Shown: piece after piece, positions 54,947 through 63,363 of the stretch
Numbering within the stretch: the stretch's first letter is position 1
Layout: the number at the start of each line of letters is the position of its first letter
Assembly: GCF_013248905.1 (NCBI RefSeq)
Contig: NZ_JABRVS010000001.1
Coordinates: 2,976,001 to 3,040,000 of the forward strand
DNA from: Shewanella sp. VB17
Lineage (GTDB): Bacteria > Pseudomonadota > Gammaproteobacteria > Enterobacterales > Shewanellaceae
Direction of reading: 5' to 3'
DNA length: 64,000 nucleotides
The notes under the pieces: generated by a model
Told to the model about the DNA's origin: nothing
Seen by the model: only the letters and a program-made list of their open reading frames with translations
Database searches by the model: none
Program-made: the position numbers and the translations under genes

Positions 54947-55633
54947 ATGAAGTTACCTGCCACTCCATCATCAAGTCTTAACAATCTTGAACGCCTGCAA
55001 GAAGAACGCAAAAATCAACTGGAAAAGCTATCAACAGGCTTTAAAATTAATCAAGCCTCAGACGATCCAGCCGGTCTTCAAATTGCCAATCGATTAACTT
55101 CCAGTATTCATGCCTCAAACACACGTGAAAAAAATGCCCAAGATCAACAAGGGATCATTAATACACAAGCAGGGCAATACGCCTCAATTACTGATAATCT
55201 GCTACGGGCAAGAGAATTAACCATACAGGCAGGTAACCCTTTAAATGATAAGCAGGCTATCCAAGCTGAACTTGATCAACTGACAGAAGAAATCAATGTG
55301 ATCGCAGAAGATATCTTAGGGCAAAGTAATTTTATTGCTCCTTTAAATGCCAATAACACGAGTGCGTCGCAAACCATCATTGAAGAGGCCAATGTTGTCA
55401 TCGATACCAATACCAGCGCAGCAGGAGCACAAAGTAATGCATTAGATAGTCAAATTAATCATTATCAAATTAGTAACATCAATCATCAAGCGGCTCGCTC
55501 TCGGATCCAAGATACCGATCACGCTCAATCATCTTCTGATTTACTCAGAACTGAACTTCAATTAAAAATCGCAGTTATTTTAAAAAGAGATGACGAGGAT
55601 CGCAAAGGACTTCTTTTCAATCAATTTATTTAA
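54947..55633 (+). CDS. Orphan short flagellin-like protein
   Basis: 228 residues, GAGG five bases before ATG. The N-terminal D0/D1 signature is clear: EKLSTGFKINQASDDPAGLQIANRL (read as two parts, about 25-50) followed by NAQDQQGIINTQAGQYASI, and the C-terminal D1/D0 part has NHYQISNINHQAARSRIQDTDHA (about 164-186). The variable central region is minimal. The last residues (LKRDDEDRKGLLFNQFI) are charged, unlike the usual LQLL end, so export or polymerisation may be changed. No flagellar genes are nearby. Confidence 0.75.
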   Translation: MKLPATPSSSLNNLERLQEERKNQLEKLSTGFKINQASDDPAGLQIANRLTSSIHASNTREKNAQDQQGIINTQAGQYASITDNLLRARELTIQAGNPLNDKQAIQAELDQLTEEINVIAEDILGQSNFIAPLNANNTSASQTIIEEANVVIDTNTSAAGAQSNALDSQINHYQISNINHQAARSRIQDTDHAQSSSDLLRTELQLKIAVILKRDDEDRKGLLFNQFI

Positions 55634-55682
55634 TTCCTTTTCATCATGATCTAAGCCTGATAGAACAAATGAACAATTGGCT

Positions 55683-58600
55683 TTATGACCCATCCATTGC
55701 TAAAGGTTTAAGTAATGCTAACCAATCGTCACCGGTCATTTCTGTGGCCGTTTGGGTTTCATGCTCATAAATACTTTGCGCCAAATTGAATTTAGATTCC
55801 TGTAATCTTTGTATCCGCTCTTCGACCGTATCTTTACAAATCAGTTTATACACAAAAACGGATTTATTCTGACCGATCCTGTAAGCCCTGTCGCTTGCTT
55901 GCTGCTCTGCTGCAGGGTTCCACCAAGGATCGGTGTGGATCACAACATCGGCAGCAGTTAAATTTAAGCCTGCTCCTCCCGCTTTTAAACTAATTAAAAA
56001 AATGGGCACTTCATGATCTTGAAAACGCTTCACTAAACTCGGTCTATCTCGACTTTTCCCCGTCAGCTCAACGTGATCAATAGATAATGTCTTTAATAAC
56101 TCAGAAATAAGCGTTAACATACTGGTAAAAGATGAAAATATCAGTACCCGTCTCCCCTCTTCAATCATGTTGGGAAGTTTGGCAGCCAACCAATTCAATT
56201 TACCTGAATGAGTCACACCATCAGATCCGATAGCTTTATTTGGTGTTTTACCTCTTTGTTTATCCCCATTGTCAATTAACCTTTCACTGGGAGAGATCCT
56301 CCCCATTGATACACCCTCAATGGTTTTATTGATAATGAGATCTAATTTAAGTAATTCAGGATGACAACAAACCTGCCTTAACTTAAGCAGTGCATTAGTG
56401 AGCGCTAAGCGATTTCGTTTCATGCCTGAAAGAGAAATCGCTTTTCTCAGTTCATCAGACATTGTCAACCGGATAGTCTCATAAAAATCAGCTTGTACCT
56501 GAGTCAAATTAATGTACTCATTGATCACTGTTTTTGTAGGAAGCTCAGTCGCCACATCTGATTTCATTCTGCGTAACAAAAAAGGGCTGATCCTTTGTAC
56601 CAAAGCATGCCGTTTTGTTTCATCGTCTTCTTTTTCTATCGGAATTTGATATAAGCGGTTAAATTGCGTTAAATTTCCTAGAAAACCTGGCATTAAAAAG
56701 TTAAACAACGACCATAATTCACCTAAGTGATTTTCCAGCGGTGTCCCTGTTAAACACAACTTGTGAGTCGATGTTAAACGACCCACAACGCTCGCAATTC
56801 GACTGCGAGCATTCTTAATATTTTGTGCTTCATCAAGCACCACCAAATGAAAATGCGTGTCAGCCCAAAATAAGGTATCTTGTTGCAAAGTACCGTAACT
56901 GCTAATGATCACATCAGCTTGATGGATCTGCTCTGCTTGTTTATGGCGCTTGCCTCCAGACCACTCCAGTATATTCAAATCGGGGGTAAAAACGTGCGCT
57001 TCATGTAACCAATTGGCTAATAAACTGGTGGGGGCAACAATCAAACATGGCTTGTTTAATCGACCACATTCTTTATCAATTAGGATACTAGCCAACGTTT
57101 GGATCGTTTTACCTAACCCCATATCATCGGCTAATATTCCAGAAAAACCTTGTTGTTTAAGGAATTGAAGCCAATTAAGCCCCTGTTTCTGATAGTCTCT
57201 CAGCTCAGCTTTGAGCCCTCTAGGGGGATGAACCACATGGGCTTTTACACCATATTTTTGTAAATAATTAAATACTTTTTCAGCTTTACTTTTCAACAAA
57301 CGACTTCCCAACCACTGAAATTTATCCGCTGTTTTCACTGAAGATAACTCAGCAATTCTGGTCAACTGATGCATAGGTAAAGTGACTGTTTCTGTCGCCG
57401 ACAAAGGACTCTTTTCATAGAGTTCGACTAATACAGCTAAAATGTTCTTAATTCTGGCTGCGGGTAACGCGAGTCTTTCACCACTATCAAGTTCCATTAA
57501 TAGGGTGTCTTGATTATTAATATTGTCAACTAAACCTTGGCGTACAGCTTTCACTAGGTAAGGTAACAAGTTGATTTTTTTCCCGTTAACTTCGACACCA
57601 ATCTCTAGATCAAACCAACTTTTATCACTGTCATGATTTGATACATCACCGTACCAATACGTTGGCTCTATCACTTCAAAGCGATTTTTAGGCTCATATT
57701 TCACTTCCCAACCAGCAAGTGATAATCGATGAAGTGCGATCACCTGCTCACTCAATTCTTGAGGTAAGACTCTCGTTCCTGTGGCGAAAGTCTCCCACAC
57801 AGGCGATTCAAAAACCGACGTTAATAAGGGAAAATTAGCTAATTGTACATTGAGTTCAGCCATGTGCTTCATGACTTCTGGAGCATCATAGGCGCAAGAA
57901 AGCACCTCATCGACACTCATGCTAAGCCCATCCTGAACGAGGAAGAAATTCACGACTTCACATTCCTGCGTGGGGTTATCATGCCATGGGAATTCAATCT
58001 GATGCCGGCTAACTTTTAGCTCGGGCCACCAATCCTGTTCGAGATCAAACACTGGTTTATCGACTTCAACATCCAACGGACGCAGTATTAAGCTCATACT
58101 TGCTAAGTCTAGGTGTCCCCATTCTCCGAGCGCAACAAAAGCATTAAGGTCGATAAAATCATTGGGATAATGAGTCTCAATTTTAATCGCTGTGCCTGCA
58201 CAGTCTTGCCAAAAGCAACGCTGAGTTGCACATAAGGTTTTAATAAGATTAAACGAAGTAAAATCAATAATGTCCAACGAAATAGCATCTTGTTGCGCCA
58301 TTCTTTGACTATCATCTAATGCTAAAGAAAGTGCTTTTATGTGCGCGAACAAGAATAAATCTGCCTGAGTAACATATTTAGGCTTTGATGATTTAGTTGA
58401 AAAACCAAAACCTATATCCTGTTTAATCAAATAATTGCCATTTTTACTAAGATAACCTTTATGAGCGGTTAAATGTAATCCTTGCTCACCTAAAGATAAC
58501 AGATAAACAATCCGATTTCGGACCATTTTAGGATAAGGATCAAATCTTTGATTAAATTCCGTTTTAAGTAGTCTTAAGGCCGTATCTGGGCGTTTTTTAT

Positions 58601-58919
58601 CACCTGAATAAGCAGTGATCAAGTTTTGTTTAGCAATATGATCAATAGCAAGTGCGGCTAAATGCTCACAAGGCTCACCTTTACCACATGAACAATGACT
58701 GTGTTCTGAGCCAATGATAGGACCTGCAGTCCAATCGAGATAAGTGTAAATAGGAATACTGTTTAAAGGTGTTTGTTGTCGTCTTTGTTGGCTGTCAAGT
58801 CCGAACTCACCTGTAAGCTGCCAAGTCGTGTGATCACTGCGGATCAATTGTCCTGCAAACAAGCCTTGCATTGCGTTGAAAATGGTAGCTTGAGTAAAAT
58901 ATGCTGTTAGCTTGATCAA
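55683..58919 (-). CDS. SNF2 family DNA-dependent ATPase with SWIM zinc finger
   Basis: 1078 residues. N-terminal SWIM finger CSCGKGEPCEHLAALAI (about 77-94), a long linker region, then the two RecA lobes: Walker A ADDMGLGKTIQTLA (about 595-608), Walker B DEAQNIKN, motif III LTGTPLENHLGELWSLF, and C-lobe motifs SLKAGGAGLNLTAADVVIHTDPWWNPA and QASDRAYRIGQ. Bacterial proteins of this type translocate on DNA and remodel protein-DNA complexes, as RapA relatives do. It is transcribed alone and faces the flagellin-like gene. Confidence 0.92.
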   Translation of the reverse strand: MIKLTAYFTQATIFNAMQGLFAGQLIRSDHTTWQLTGEFGLDSQQRRQQTPLNSIPIYTYLDWTAGPIIGSEHSHCSCGKGEPCEHLAALAIDHIAKQNLITAYSGDKKRPDTALRLLKTEFNQRFDPYPKMVRNRIVYLLSLGEQGLHLTAHKGYLSKNGNYLIKQDIGFGFSTKSSKPKYVTQADLFLFAHIKALSLALDDSQRMAQQDAISLDIIDFTSFNLIKTLCATQRCFWQDCAGTAIKIETHYPNDFIDLNAFVALGEWGHLDLASMSLILRPLDVEVDKPVFDLEQDWWPELKVSRHQIEFPWHDNPTQECEVVNFFLVQDGLSMSVDEVLSCAYDAPEVMKHMAELNVQLANFPLLTSVFESPVWETFATGTRVLPQELSEQVIALHRLSLAGWEVKYEPKNRFEVIEPTYWYGDVSNHDSDKSWFDLEIGVEVNGKKINLLPYLVKAVRQGLVDNINNQDTLLMELDSGERLALPAARIKNILAVLVELYEKSPLSATETVTLPMHQLTRIAELSSVKTADKFQWLGSRLLKSKAEKVFNYLQKYGVKAHVVHPPRGLKAELRDYQKQGLNWLQFLKQQGFSGILADDMGLGKTIQTLASILIDKECGRLNKPCLIVAPTSLLANWLHEAHVFTPDLNILEWSGGKRHKQAEQIHQADVIISSYGTLQQDTLFWADTHFHLVVLDEAQNIKNARSRIASVVGRLTSTHKLCLTGTPLENHLGELWSLFNFLMPGFLGNLTQFNRLYQIPIEKEDDETKRHALVQRISPFLLRRMKSDVATELPTKTVINEYINLTQVQADFYETIRLTMSDELRKAISLSGMKRNRLALTNALLKLRQVCCHPELLKLDLIINKTIEGVSMGRISPSERLIDNGDKQRGKTPNKAIGSDGVTHSGKLNWLAAKLPNMIEEGRRVLIFSSFTSMLTLISELLKTLSIDHVELTGKSRDRPSLVKRFQDHEVPIFLISLKAGGAGLNLTAADVVIHTDPWWNPAAEQQASDRAYRIGQNKSVFVYKLICKDTVEERIQRLQESKFNLAQSIYEHETQTATEMTGDDWLALLKPLAMDGS

Positions 58920-59162
58920 TTAATTTGCCTTTAACTTACTGAGTTAATCGATCATATGTTATAGAAACACAGGTGATCACCACTAAACAGAAAGCAAGAA
59001 TTATAGCACTGTTAACTCAGCACATCAGTTCTTTTAATCCAGATATAAATTAAAAAATAATCAAGCGCATCAAATATCTACTAAGAATTCCTATGACCGA
59101 ACCTTCAACATGATTAAGCAAAACTCAGAGAGAGTTTCCCTTAATCATGGATAACGATAAGA

Positions 59163-59888
59163 CTATTGGCGATCTTGAGTCGGGCCCGTTATTCTTTTCT
59201 CACCAGAAAACATGGCCGATATTATCCCAGGTTGATGCTTTCGTTCTGCGTGTATCACCGCGATCACATGGAGCAAAATTAACACCAGTAAAAAATAAAC
59301 CGCATAAAGATGAACGGTTCCAGCAAAGCCTTTATAAGGTTTAATCTCATCCAGTTTATGTTTATTGACCCCAGTTTCATCATAAGGCTTAATGCTTACA
59401 GCATCGACACCATCTTCAGCAAGATAAGCTGCAACAGTATTGCCAAATGGCGGGTAATAAATATCTGTTCCTGCGCGAAATAGTCCCGTCATGAGAATAA
59501 GTGTTAAGGTCAACATGATAATCAACACCGCCAACTTGCCAACAGGGTTGTGCCCAACATATTGTGGATTTTCACCTCGCGCGAGTGCTGACTGATATGC
59601 CTTAATCGCACTCAAGTTAGGCATATTGTTTGTAAATCTCGCGAAATGATTACCGACAAATCCCCACACAATCCTCAACAATAAATTAGCAGCAAAAAAA
59701 TAACCAATAATCACGTGTAATTCTTTTAACTTAATTTTGGCTTCGAGTCCATTGATCCCTAAATCTTTGCGAAACAGCATCAACAAGCCAACAAATACCA
59801 AACTCAGCACAAGCAACACATTGAGCCAGTGAAATAGACGACTCGTTTTATCCCAGACTCGGTATATTTTTGTCTCTGTAGCTAACAT
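59163..59888 (-). CDS. Membrane cytochrome b (b561 / hydrogenase-type)
   Basis: 241 residues from the second ATG of a pair (59888), placed by GGGAG five bases upstream; an earlier frame overlaps the neighbouring gene. Four membrane helices carry conserved His in SRLFHWLN (first helix), LHVIIGYFFAANLLLRI (second) and HLYAVYFLLVLILLHVIAVIH (fourth), enough for two b hemes. Such proteins pass electrons between quinones and periplasmic carriers. No partner is adjacent, so the donor is unknown. It shares the strand with the methyltransferase gene, 37 bases downstream. Confidence 0.88.
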   Translation of the reverse strand: MLATETKIYRVWDKTSRLFHWLNVLLVLSLVFVGLLMLFRKDLGINGLEAKIKLKELHVIIGYFFAANLLLRIVWGFVGNHFARFTNNMPNLSAIKAYQSALARGENPQYVGHNPVGKLAVLIIMLTLTLILMTGLFRAGTDIYYPPFGNTVAAYLAEDGVDAVSIKPYDETGVNKHKLDEIKPYKGFAGTVHLYAVYFLLVLILLHVIAVIHAERKHQPGIISAMFSGEKRITGPTQDRQ

Positions 59889-59925
59889 CATGGCTCCCTT
59901 ATATTTATCAAAATGGTGAATAAGG

Positions 59926-61140
59926 CTACTCAGCAATCCGTTCTAGTCTCGCCATGTAAAACCCATCAAAACCTGAATCAGCAACGCTAATGGTGTCATC
60001 TTCTAATAACCTAAAATGTGTATTTTCAACTAAAAAGGCATCGATTTGATCGCGGTTCTCTTCAGGCATAATAGAGCAAGTGGCATAGACTAAAATCCCG
60101 CCCACTTTCACCATGCGACTATAACTGTGTAAAATATGCTTTTGTAATTCAACAAGCACTGGTAAACGCTCTGCCGTATCACGCCATTTAGCATCAGGGT
60201 TACGTTTAAGCACCCCAAGCCCAGAACACGGTACATCAAGCAATACCCTATCAGCACTCAATTTAAGGCGCTTAATGGTTTTACTGCTGGCAATAAGGCG
60301 TGTTTCAATATTACTGGCATTAGCACGGCGTGCACGCTGTTTAAGACTGTCTAATTTCCATTGTTCTACATCCATCGCAAGTAAACGACCTTTACCTTGC
60401 ATCTGTGCGGCAATAGACAAGGTCTTGCCACCAGCACCGGCACAAGCATCAATGACTCGCATACCCGGTTTGGCATCGACGGCAGAAGCCACTAACTGCG
60501 AACCTGCATCTTGCTGCTCAAACCAGCCTTTTTTAAAACTTTCAGTACGAAATAATGCAGCATCAGACGTGACCTCTAGTGCTGTTTCTACCCCTTCAAC
60601 TATTTGGGTTTGTACCTGCTCATTGCGCAGCTTTTTACCTAATTCGTCACGGGTGCATTTTAAGGTATTAGCGCGAATAAAACGCTTAGGTGGTAGAGTC
60701 AACGCAGCCCGTTCTTTTGGCCAATTATCCCCTAATTGCGCTTGACCCATGTCCTCTAGCCATTGAGGACAACCATCCCAAAGTGCCGCTTGTTTTTTAG
60801 CTTCTTCGAGACGGGTAACATATTCAGCTTCGCTAAGGGGTAACGAATACTCAAGTTTAGGGAGTTCAAGTCCATGAAACATATGCCATGCATTCATCAA
60901 ACGCGTGCCCAAACGCGATATCTCATCGGGTTTCACATCAGACAAGAAACAGTACAAATTTAAACGCCGTAACATGTCCCCAGTAACCTTGGTGATCCGA
61001 GCCAGCTCTGAAGGGGCAAGCTGAAGACCTGAAAAATGGACTGAATACGCCCTATCTAAAGGCTTACCTTCAGATAACACCATATCTAAAATACTAATAA
61101 CTAATTCTGTGGAGCTAGGGGACAGCGGAGAGTTAAGCAT
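59926..61140 (-). CDS. RsmB/NOP-family RNA m5C methyltransferase
   Basis: 404 residues. SAM-dependent Rossmann core with motif I DACAGAGGKTLSIA (about 235-248), motif IV DVPCSGLGVLKRNP (PC) and motif VI ATCSIMPEEN (TC), giving the two catalytic Cys of the NOP/Sun family. An N-terminal region of about 140 residues resembles the shorter RsmB-like proteins, not full RsmB (429) or RsmF. It methylates cytosine in rRNA or tRNA; which site is unknown. Confidence 0.88.
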   Translation of the reverse strand: MLNSPLSPSSTELVISILDMVLSEGKPLDRAYSVHFSGLQLAPSELARITKVTGDMLRRLNLYCFLSDVKPDEISRLGTRLMNAWHMFHGLELPKLEYSLPLSEAEYVTRLEEAKKQAALWDGCPQWLEDMGQAQLGDNWPKERAALTLPPKRFIRANTLKCTRDELGKKLRNEQVQTQIVEGVETALEVTSDAALFRTESFKKGWFEQQDAGSQLVASAVDAKPGMRVIDACAGAGGKTLSIAAQMQGKGRLLAMDVEQWKLDSLKQRARRANASNIETRLIASSKTIKRLKLSADRVLLDVPCSGLGVLKRNPDAKWRDTAERLPVLVELQKHILHSYSRMVKVGGILVYATCSIMPEENRDQIDAFLVENTHFRLLEDDTISVADSGFDGFYMARLERIAE

Positions 61141-61335
61141 GATATTGCCTGTGGTAGATGCATAAAGGAAAACAGGCCGATCATAAGAGTTAACTCTGCA
61201 ATACGCAAGACATCTCTCCTATTCTCGATAACCTCTAGGCTCACTCCCCCACTCAGCATCATTACCCGCTAACAATATCATTATTCATTCAAGGGATATG
61301 GCAGAAGGATAGCAATTTGAATCCCTCCTACTCAC

Positions 61336-61599
61336 TCATTTCTGGACAAAAGTTGGTTTACTTGCTGGATAGCAAGTTGGAAATATATTTTTTGGGCTGA
61401 CCGCATAGGCGCATATATCAATACAAAATATGTTCGAAAGCGCTTTGATTTTATCGACAATCCAGCCGCGACGATGCTCATAACTTTTACCAGTGAGCTT
61501 ATCTTCCCCACATAGGTAGGCCCTTCTTACACAACGATTTATTATGTGATAAAACGGCGTTGATTCTGCATCAATGAGGGTTCTTCTAGCTGACGTCAT
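61336..61599 (-). pseudogene. Truncated REP-associated (Y1) transposase
   Basis: From the ATG at 61599 the sequence reads MTSARRTLIDAESTPFYHI, NRCVRRAYLCGEDKLTGKS and ICAYAV, the start of RAYT / IS200-like proteins common in Shewanella. After AYAV the family has M-S-N-H-Y-H; here the frame goes SPKNIFPTCYPAS instead, so the HUH motif and catalytic Tyr are lost. A second frame just downstream reads YFQLAIQQVNQLLSRNE, possibly the far C-terminus after an internal deletion. Not functional as a transposase. Confidence 0.65.
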
Positions 61600-61715
61600 G
61601 ATCGTTATCCTGAACAATACGCAGTTGAGGTAACTTAAAGGCTAGTAGAGGATATGCTAAAGCACAAAAGATTTGGCTGTCCCGTCTTTCCGTCTTTCTT
61701 TAACAATACATTGCA

Positions 61716-62060
61716 CTACAACATAGCCCGATTACAATAAGTAGCCTTTTCAAAATCACTAATGTTAATTGCTATATTAGGTATATCAGGAAACATAGTA
61801 ACAAGTTTACTAACGACTTGTTGTGACAGGTTAGCTTTTTGCTCAGTTGTGCGCCCTTGTATTATATGAGCAAAGACATGGATAAAGTTTTCACGTTTAT
61901 TACCCACAGAGTATTTTTGAAACGGATTCATTCTTACTTTTATATCGCCCTCATCGAATAGCCCTGTTGAGTTAGCTACAAGATGGATTTGTTCGATAAT
62001 AAATTCTTCGTCGTGGGATTTGAGGACACTTTCAGAGCAGTCCATTACAAAGTGTGGCAT
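61716..62060 (-). CDS. 5-carboxymethyl-2-hydroxymuconate isomerase family protein
   Basis: 114 residues, GGAG five bases before ATG. The start MPHFVMDCSESVL has the N-terminal Pro that serves as the base in this tautomerase-like family, and GLFDEGDIKVRM and IQGRTTEQKANLSQQVV follow in family order. HpaF converts a homoprotocatechuate-pathway intermediate, but no other genes of that pathway are here, so the true substrate is uncertain. A group II intron remnant begins about 29 bases upstream. Confidence 0.82.
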   Translation of the reverse strand: MPHFVMDCSESVLKSHDEEFIIEQIHLVANSTGLFDEGDIKVRMNPFQKYSVGNKRENFIHVFAHIIQGRTTEQKANLSQQVVSKLVTMFPDIPNIAINISDFEKATYCNRAML

Positions 62061-62128
62061 TAATTCTCCTAATTACGATTTGTATTGCATCGTGGTAGAG
62101 CGGGCCATTGCTGATCCGACCCCACACA

Positions 62129-62161
62129 GATCCGGACGTGCGGAACTACCGCATCCGGCTC
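62129..62161 (-). ncRNA. Group II intron domain V (degenerate)
   Basis: GAGCCGGATGCGGTAGTTCC (5' part) pairs with the remaining bases to give the domain V hairpin with the AGC triad and two-base CG bulge in place. The expected GAAA-type tetraloop is replaced by TAGTT, and the lower stem has a G-A mismatch at the third pair. Both changes suggest loss of function. Confidence 0.75.
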
Positions 62162-62195
62162 TTCAGTTATATATTCACTCGTGTAAAACACGACC

Positions 62196-62357
62196 CTAGT
62201 ACCAATCAATCAGCACTAAACGCTTGCTGACCTTTGGACTCTCAATTCTAAAATACTCTAACATCTTCTTGAAATTACTGCAGTTATAACTTCTCCGTCT
62301 ACTACGCCTATTCAACCATTTGCGCAAAAAATCATTAAAAGTCATAGCCAACCATTG
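62196..62357 (-). pseudogene. C-terminal fragment of group II intron reverse transcriptase
   Basis: 53 codons, QWLAMTFNDFLRKWLNRRS, RRRSYN, FKKMLEYFRIESPKV, VLIDWY then stop. The KWLNRRS-RRSYN-(x)n-LIDWY order is that of the maturase/DNA-binding end of ltrA-type proteins. Everything upstream is missing. Confidence 0.82.
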
Positions 62358-62795
62358 CTAATCATTACTGCTATTGCTTAACTTATTAAACTGATTACTT
62401 ATTGGGGGCAAGAACATAGCTAACATAATTGCCCCATTTGTCATACTGGCGATTTCCCACAAAACATGTTCCCAAGCATAAGATATAATTGGCCCAGTAA
62501 ATAATGAAACAAGTGATACTAACACCGCACTCCCTAGATAAAGCCAGCGCGCCCAGTTTCGAAACAATAACACCCCAATGAACGAAACAACTATAAGAGA
62601 GAGTAGTCCAAACATAGCAACGGCTACAATAGCGGGATAAGACTCAAAATAAATGTACCAATCAACTGTTTCTGGTAACAATTGCCACGCAGAATCTAAA
62701 GCACCATCATCGAAAAAATATAGGGCTACGCAAATAGCGATCTCAAAAATAAAAAGCCCAATTACGGCTAACCTGAATACGACTCGATTGTTCAT
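62358..62795 (-). CDS. Hypothetical four-helix membrane protein
   Basis: 145 residues with four predicted membrane helices (about 7-27, 52-76, 83-103 and 112-130) and a Ser/Asn-rich C-terminus (SNSSND). AAAGGGAAG lies before ATG. I do not recognise the family. The stop codon is the junction with the intron remnant and the frames coincide there, so the original C-terminus could have been longer. Confidence 0.6.
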   Translation of the reverse strand: MNNRVVFRLAVIGLFIFEIAICVALYFFDDGALDSAWQLLPETVDWYIYFESYPAIVAVAMFGLLSLIVVSFIGVLLFRNWARWLYLGSAVLVSLVSLFTGPIISYAWEHVLWEIASMTNGAIMLAMFLPPISNQFNKLSNSSND

Positions 62796-63284
62796 TACTT
62801 CCCTTTAAGTTCAACATCTTGTTGCTACATGACAAAATAGTTGCTTAAAATAAGCGACGAAAGAGTAAAAAACAACTGCTTTTTATCATTATTTAACTGC
62901 TCATTGTGTCGTATTCCACTCATTTAGACTTTTGTTGGTGCACAACTGACAAGGCCATATATGGACGCTCCCGGTTAGTCAAGCTAATACCTGCCTAACC
63001 AAGGTATTTTTAACCTCAGTTATCTACTTTCCTGCTACTAATCTCGTTGTCATTTGATGTGACTCTTTTCCGCTAAAAGCGGTTGTACTGCCATATATAC
63101 GGGCTTAACAAGTCTTTTTTAAAAGGAAATGCGCCCCAAATGAAATCCGTACCCTTGCGCCTGTTAAAATTTAAACACCCATACGGATTATGTTTACTGC
63201 ATATCCTTGGCCTGTTCTGGCTGACATTGGTTGGACTGAGCCATTACTTCATCGTTTACCACAACCTTGATTAGTTTTTAATGT

Positions 63285-63353
63285 GCTACCTTGCCGCTCT
63301 TATCACCCAGACGGGCTAAAAACCCTTGGCCTGACCGAGCTTGGCAAGATAGC
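63285..63353 (-). ncRNA. Structured region 3' of the IS110 transposase, possible bridge/seek RNA
   Basis: An 11-base stem (GCTACCTTGCC at 63285-63295 with 63343-63353, one wobble on the minus strand) encloses GCTC/GAGC (63296-63299 / 63337-63340) and a GGG/CCC hairpin (63313-63325). It begins 11 bases after the transposase stop. IS1111-group IS110 elements carry their guide RNA in the 3' non-coding end; whether this is one is inferred. The rest of the gap 62796-63284 holds the CCGCT/AGCGG hairpin at 63070-63082 and a 63-codon plus-strand frame with no recognised motif. Confidence 0.4.
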
Positions 63354-63363
63354 TACAACACTT

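Larger units (their letters stand above)
62089..62357 (-). mobile_element. 3' remnant of a group II intron
   Basis: Read on the minus strand: the C-terminus of an intron-encoded reverse transcriptase/maturase (62196-62357), a short spacer, domain V (62129-62161), and a domain VI/3' end GGCCCGCTCTACC...AT reaching about 62089. The 5' part of the intron, most of the RT gene and domains I-III are absent: the upstream border coincides with the stop codon of the membrane-protein gene at 62358. The element cannot splice or move by itself. Confidence 0.8.

Noticed and set aside
62970..63110. Short GTTAG / CCTAAC and GGCTTAAC motifs resembling integron attC sites
   Set aside because: The core motifs are in the wrong order and spacing for an attC, and no integrase or cassette array is visible.
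63083..63274. 63-codon plus-strand frame opposite the IS110 3' region
   Set aside because: No ribosome-binding site, no recognised motif, and it lies within the probable non-coding end of the insertion element.
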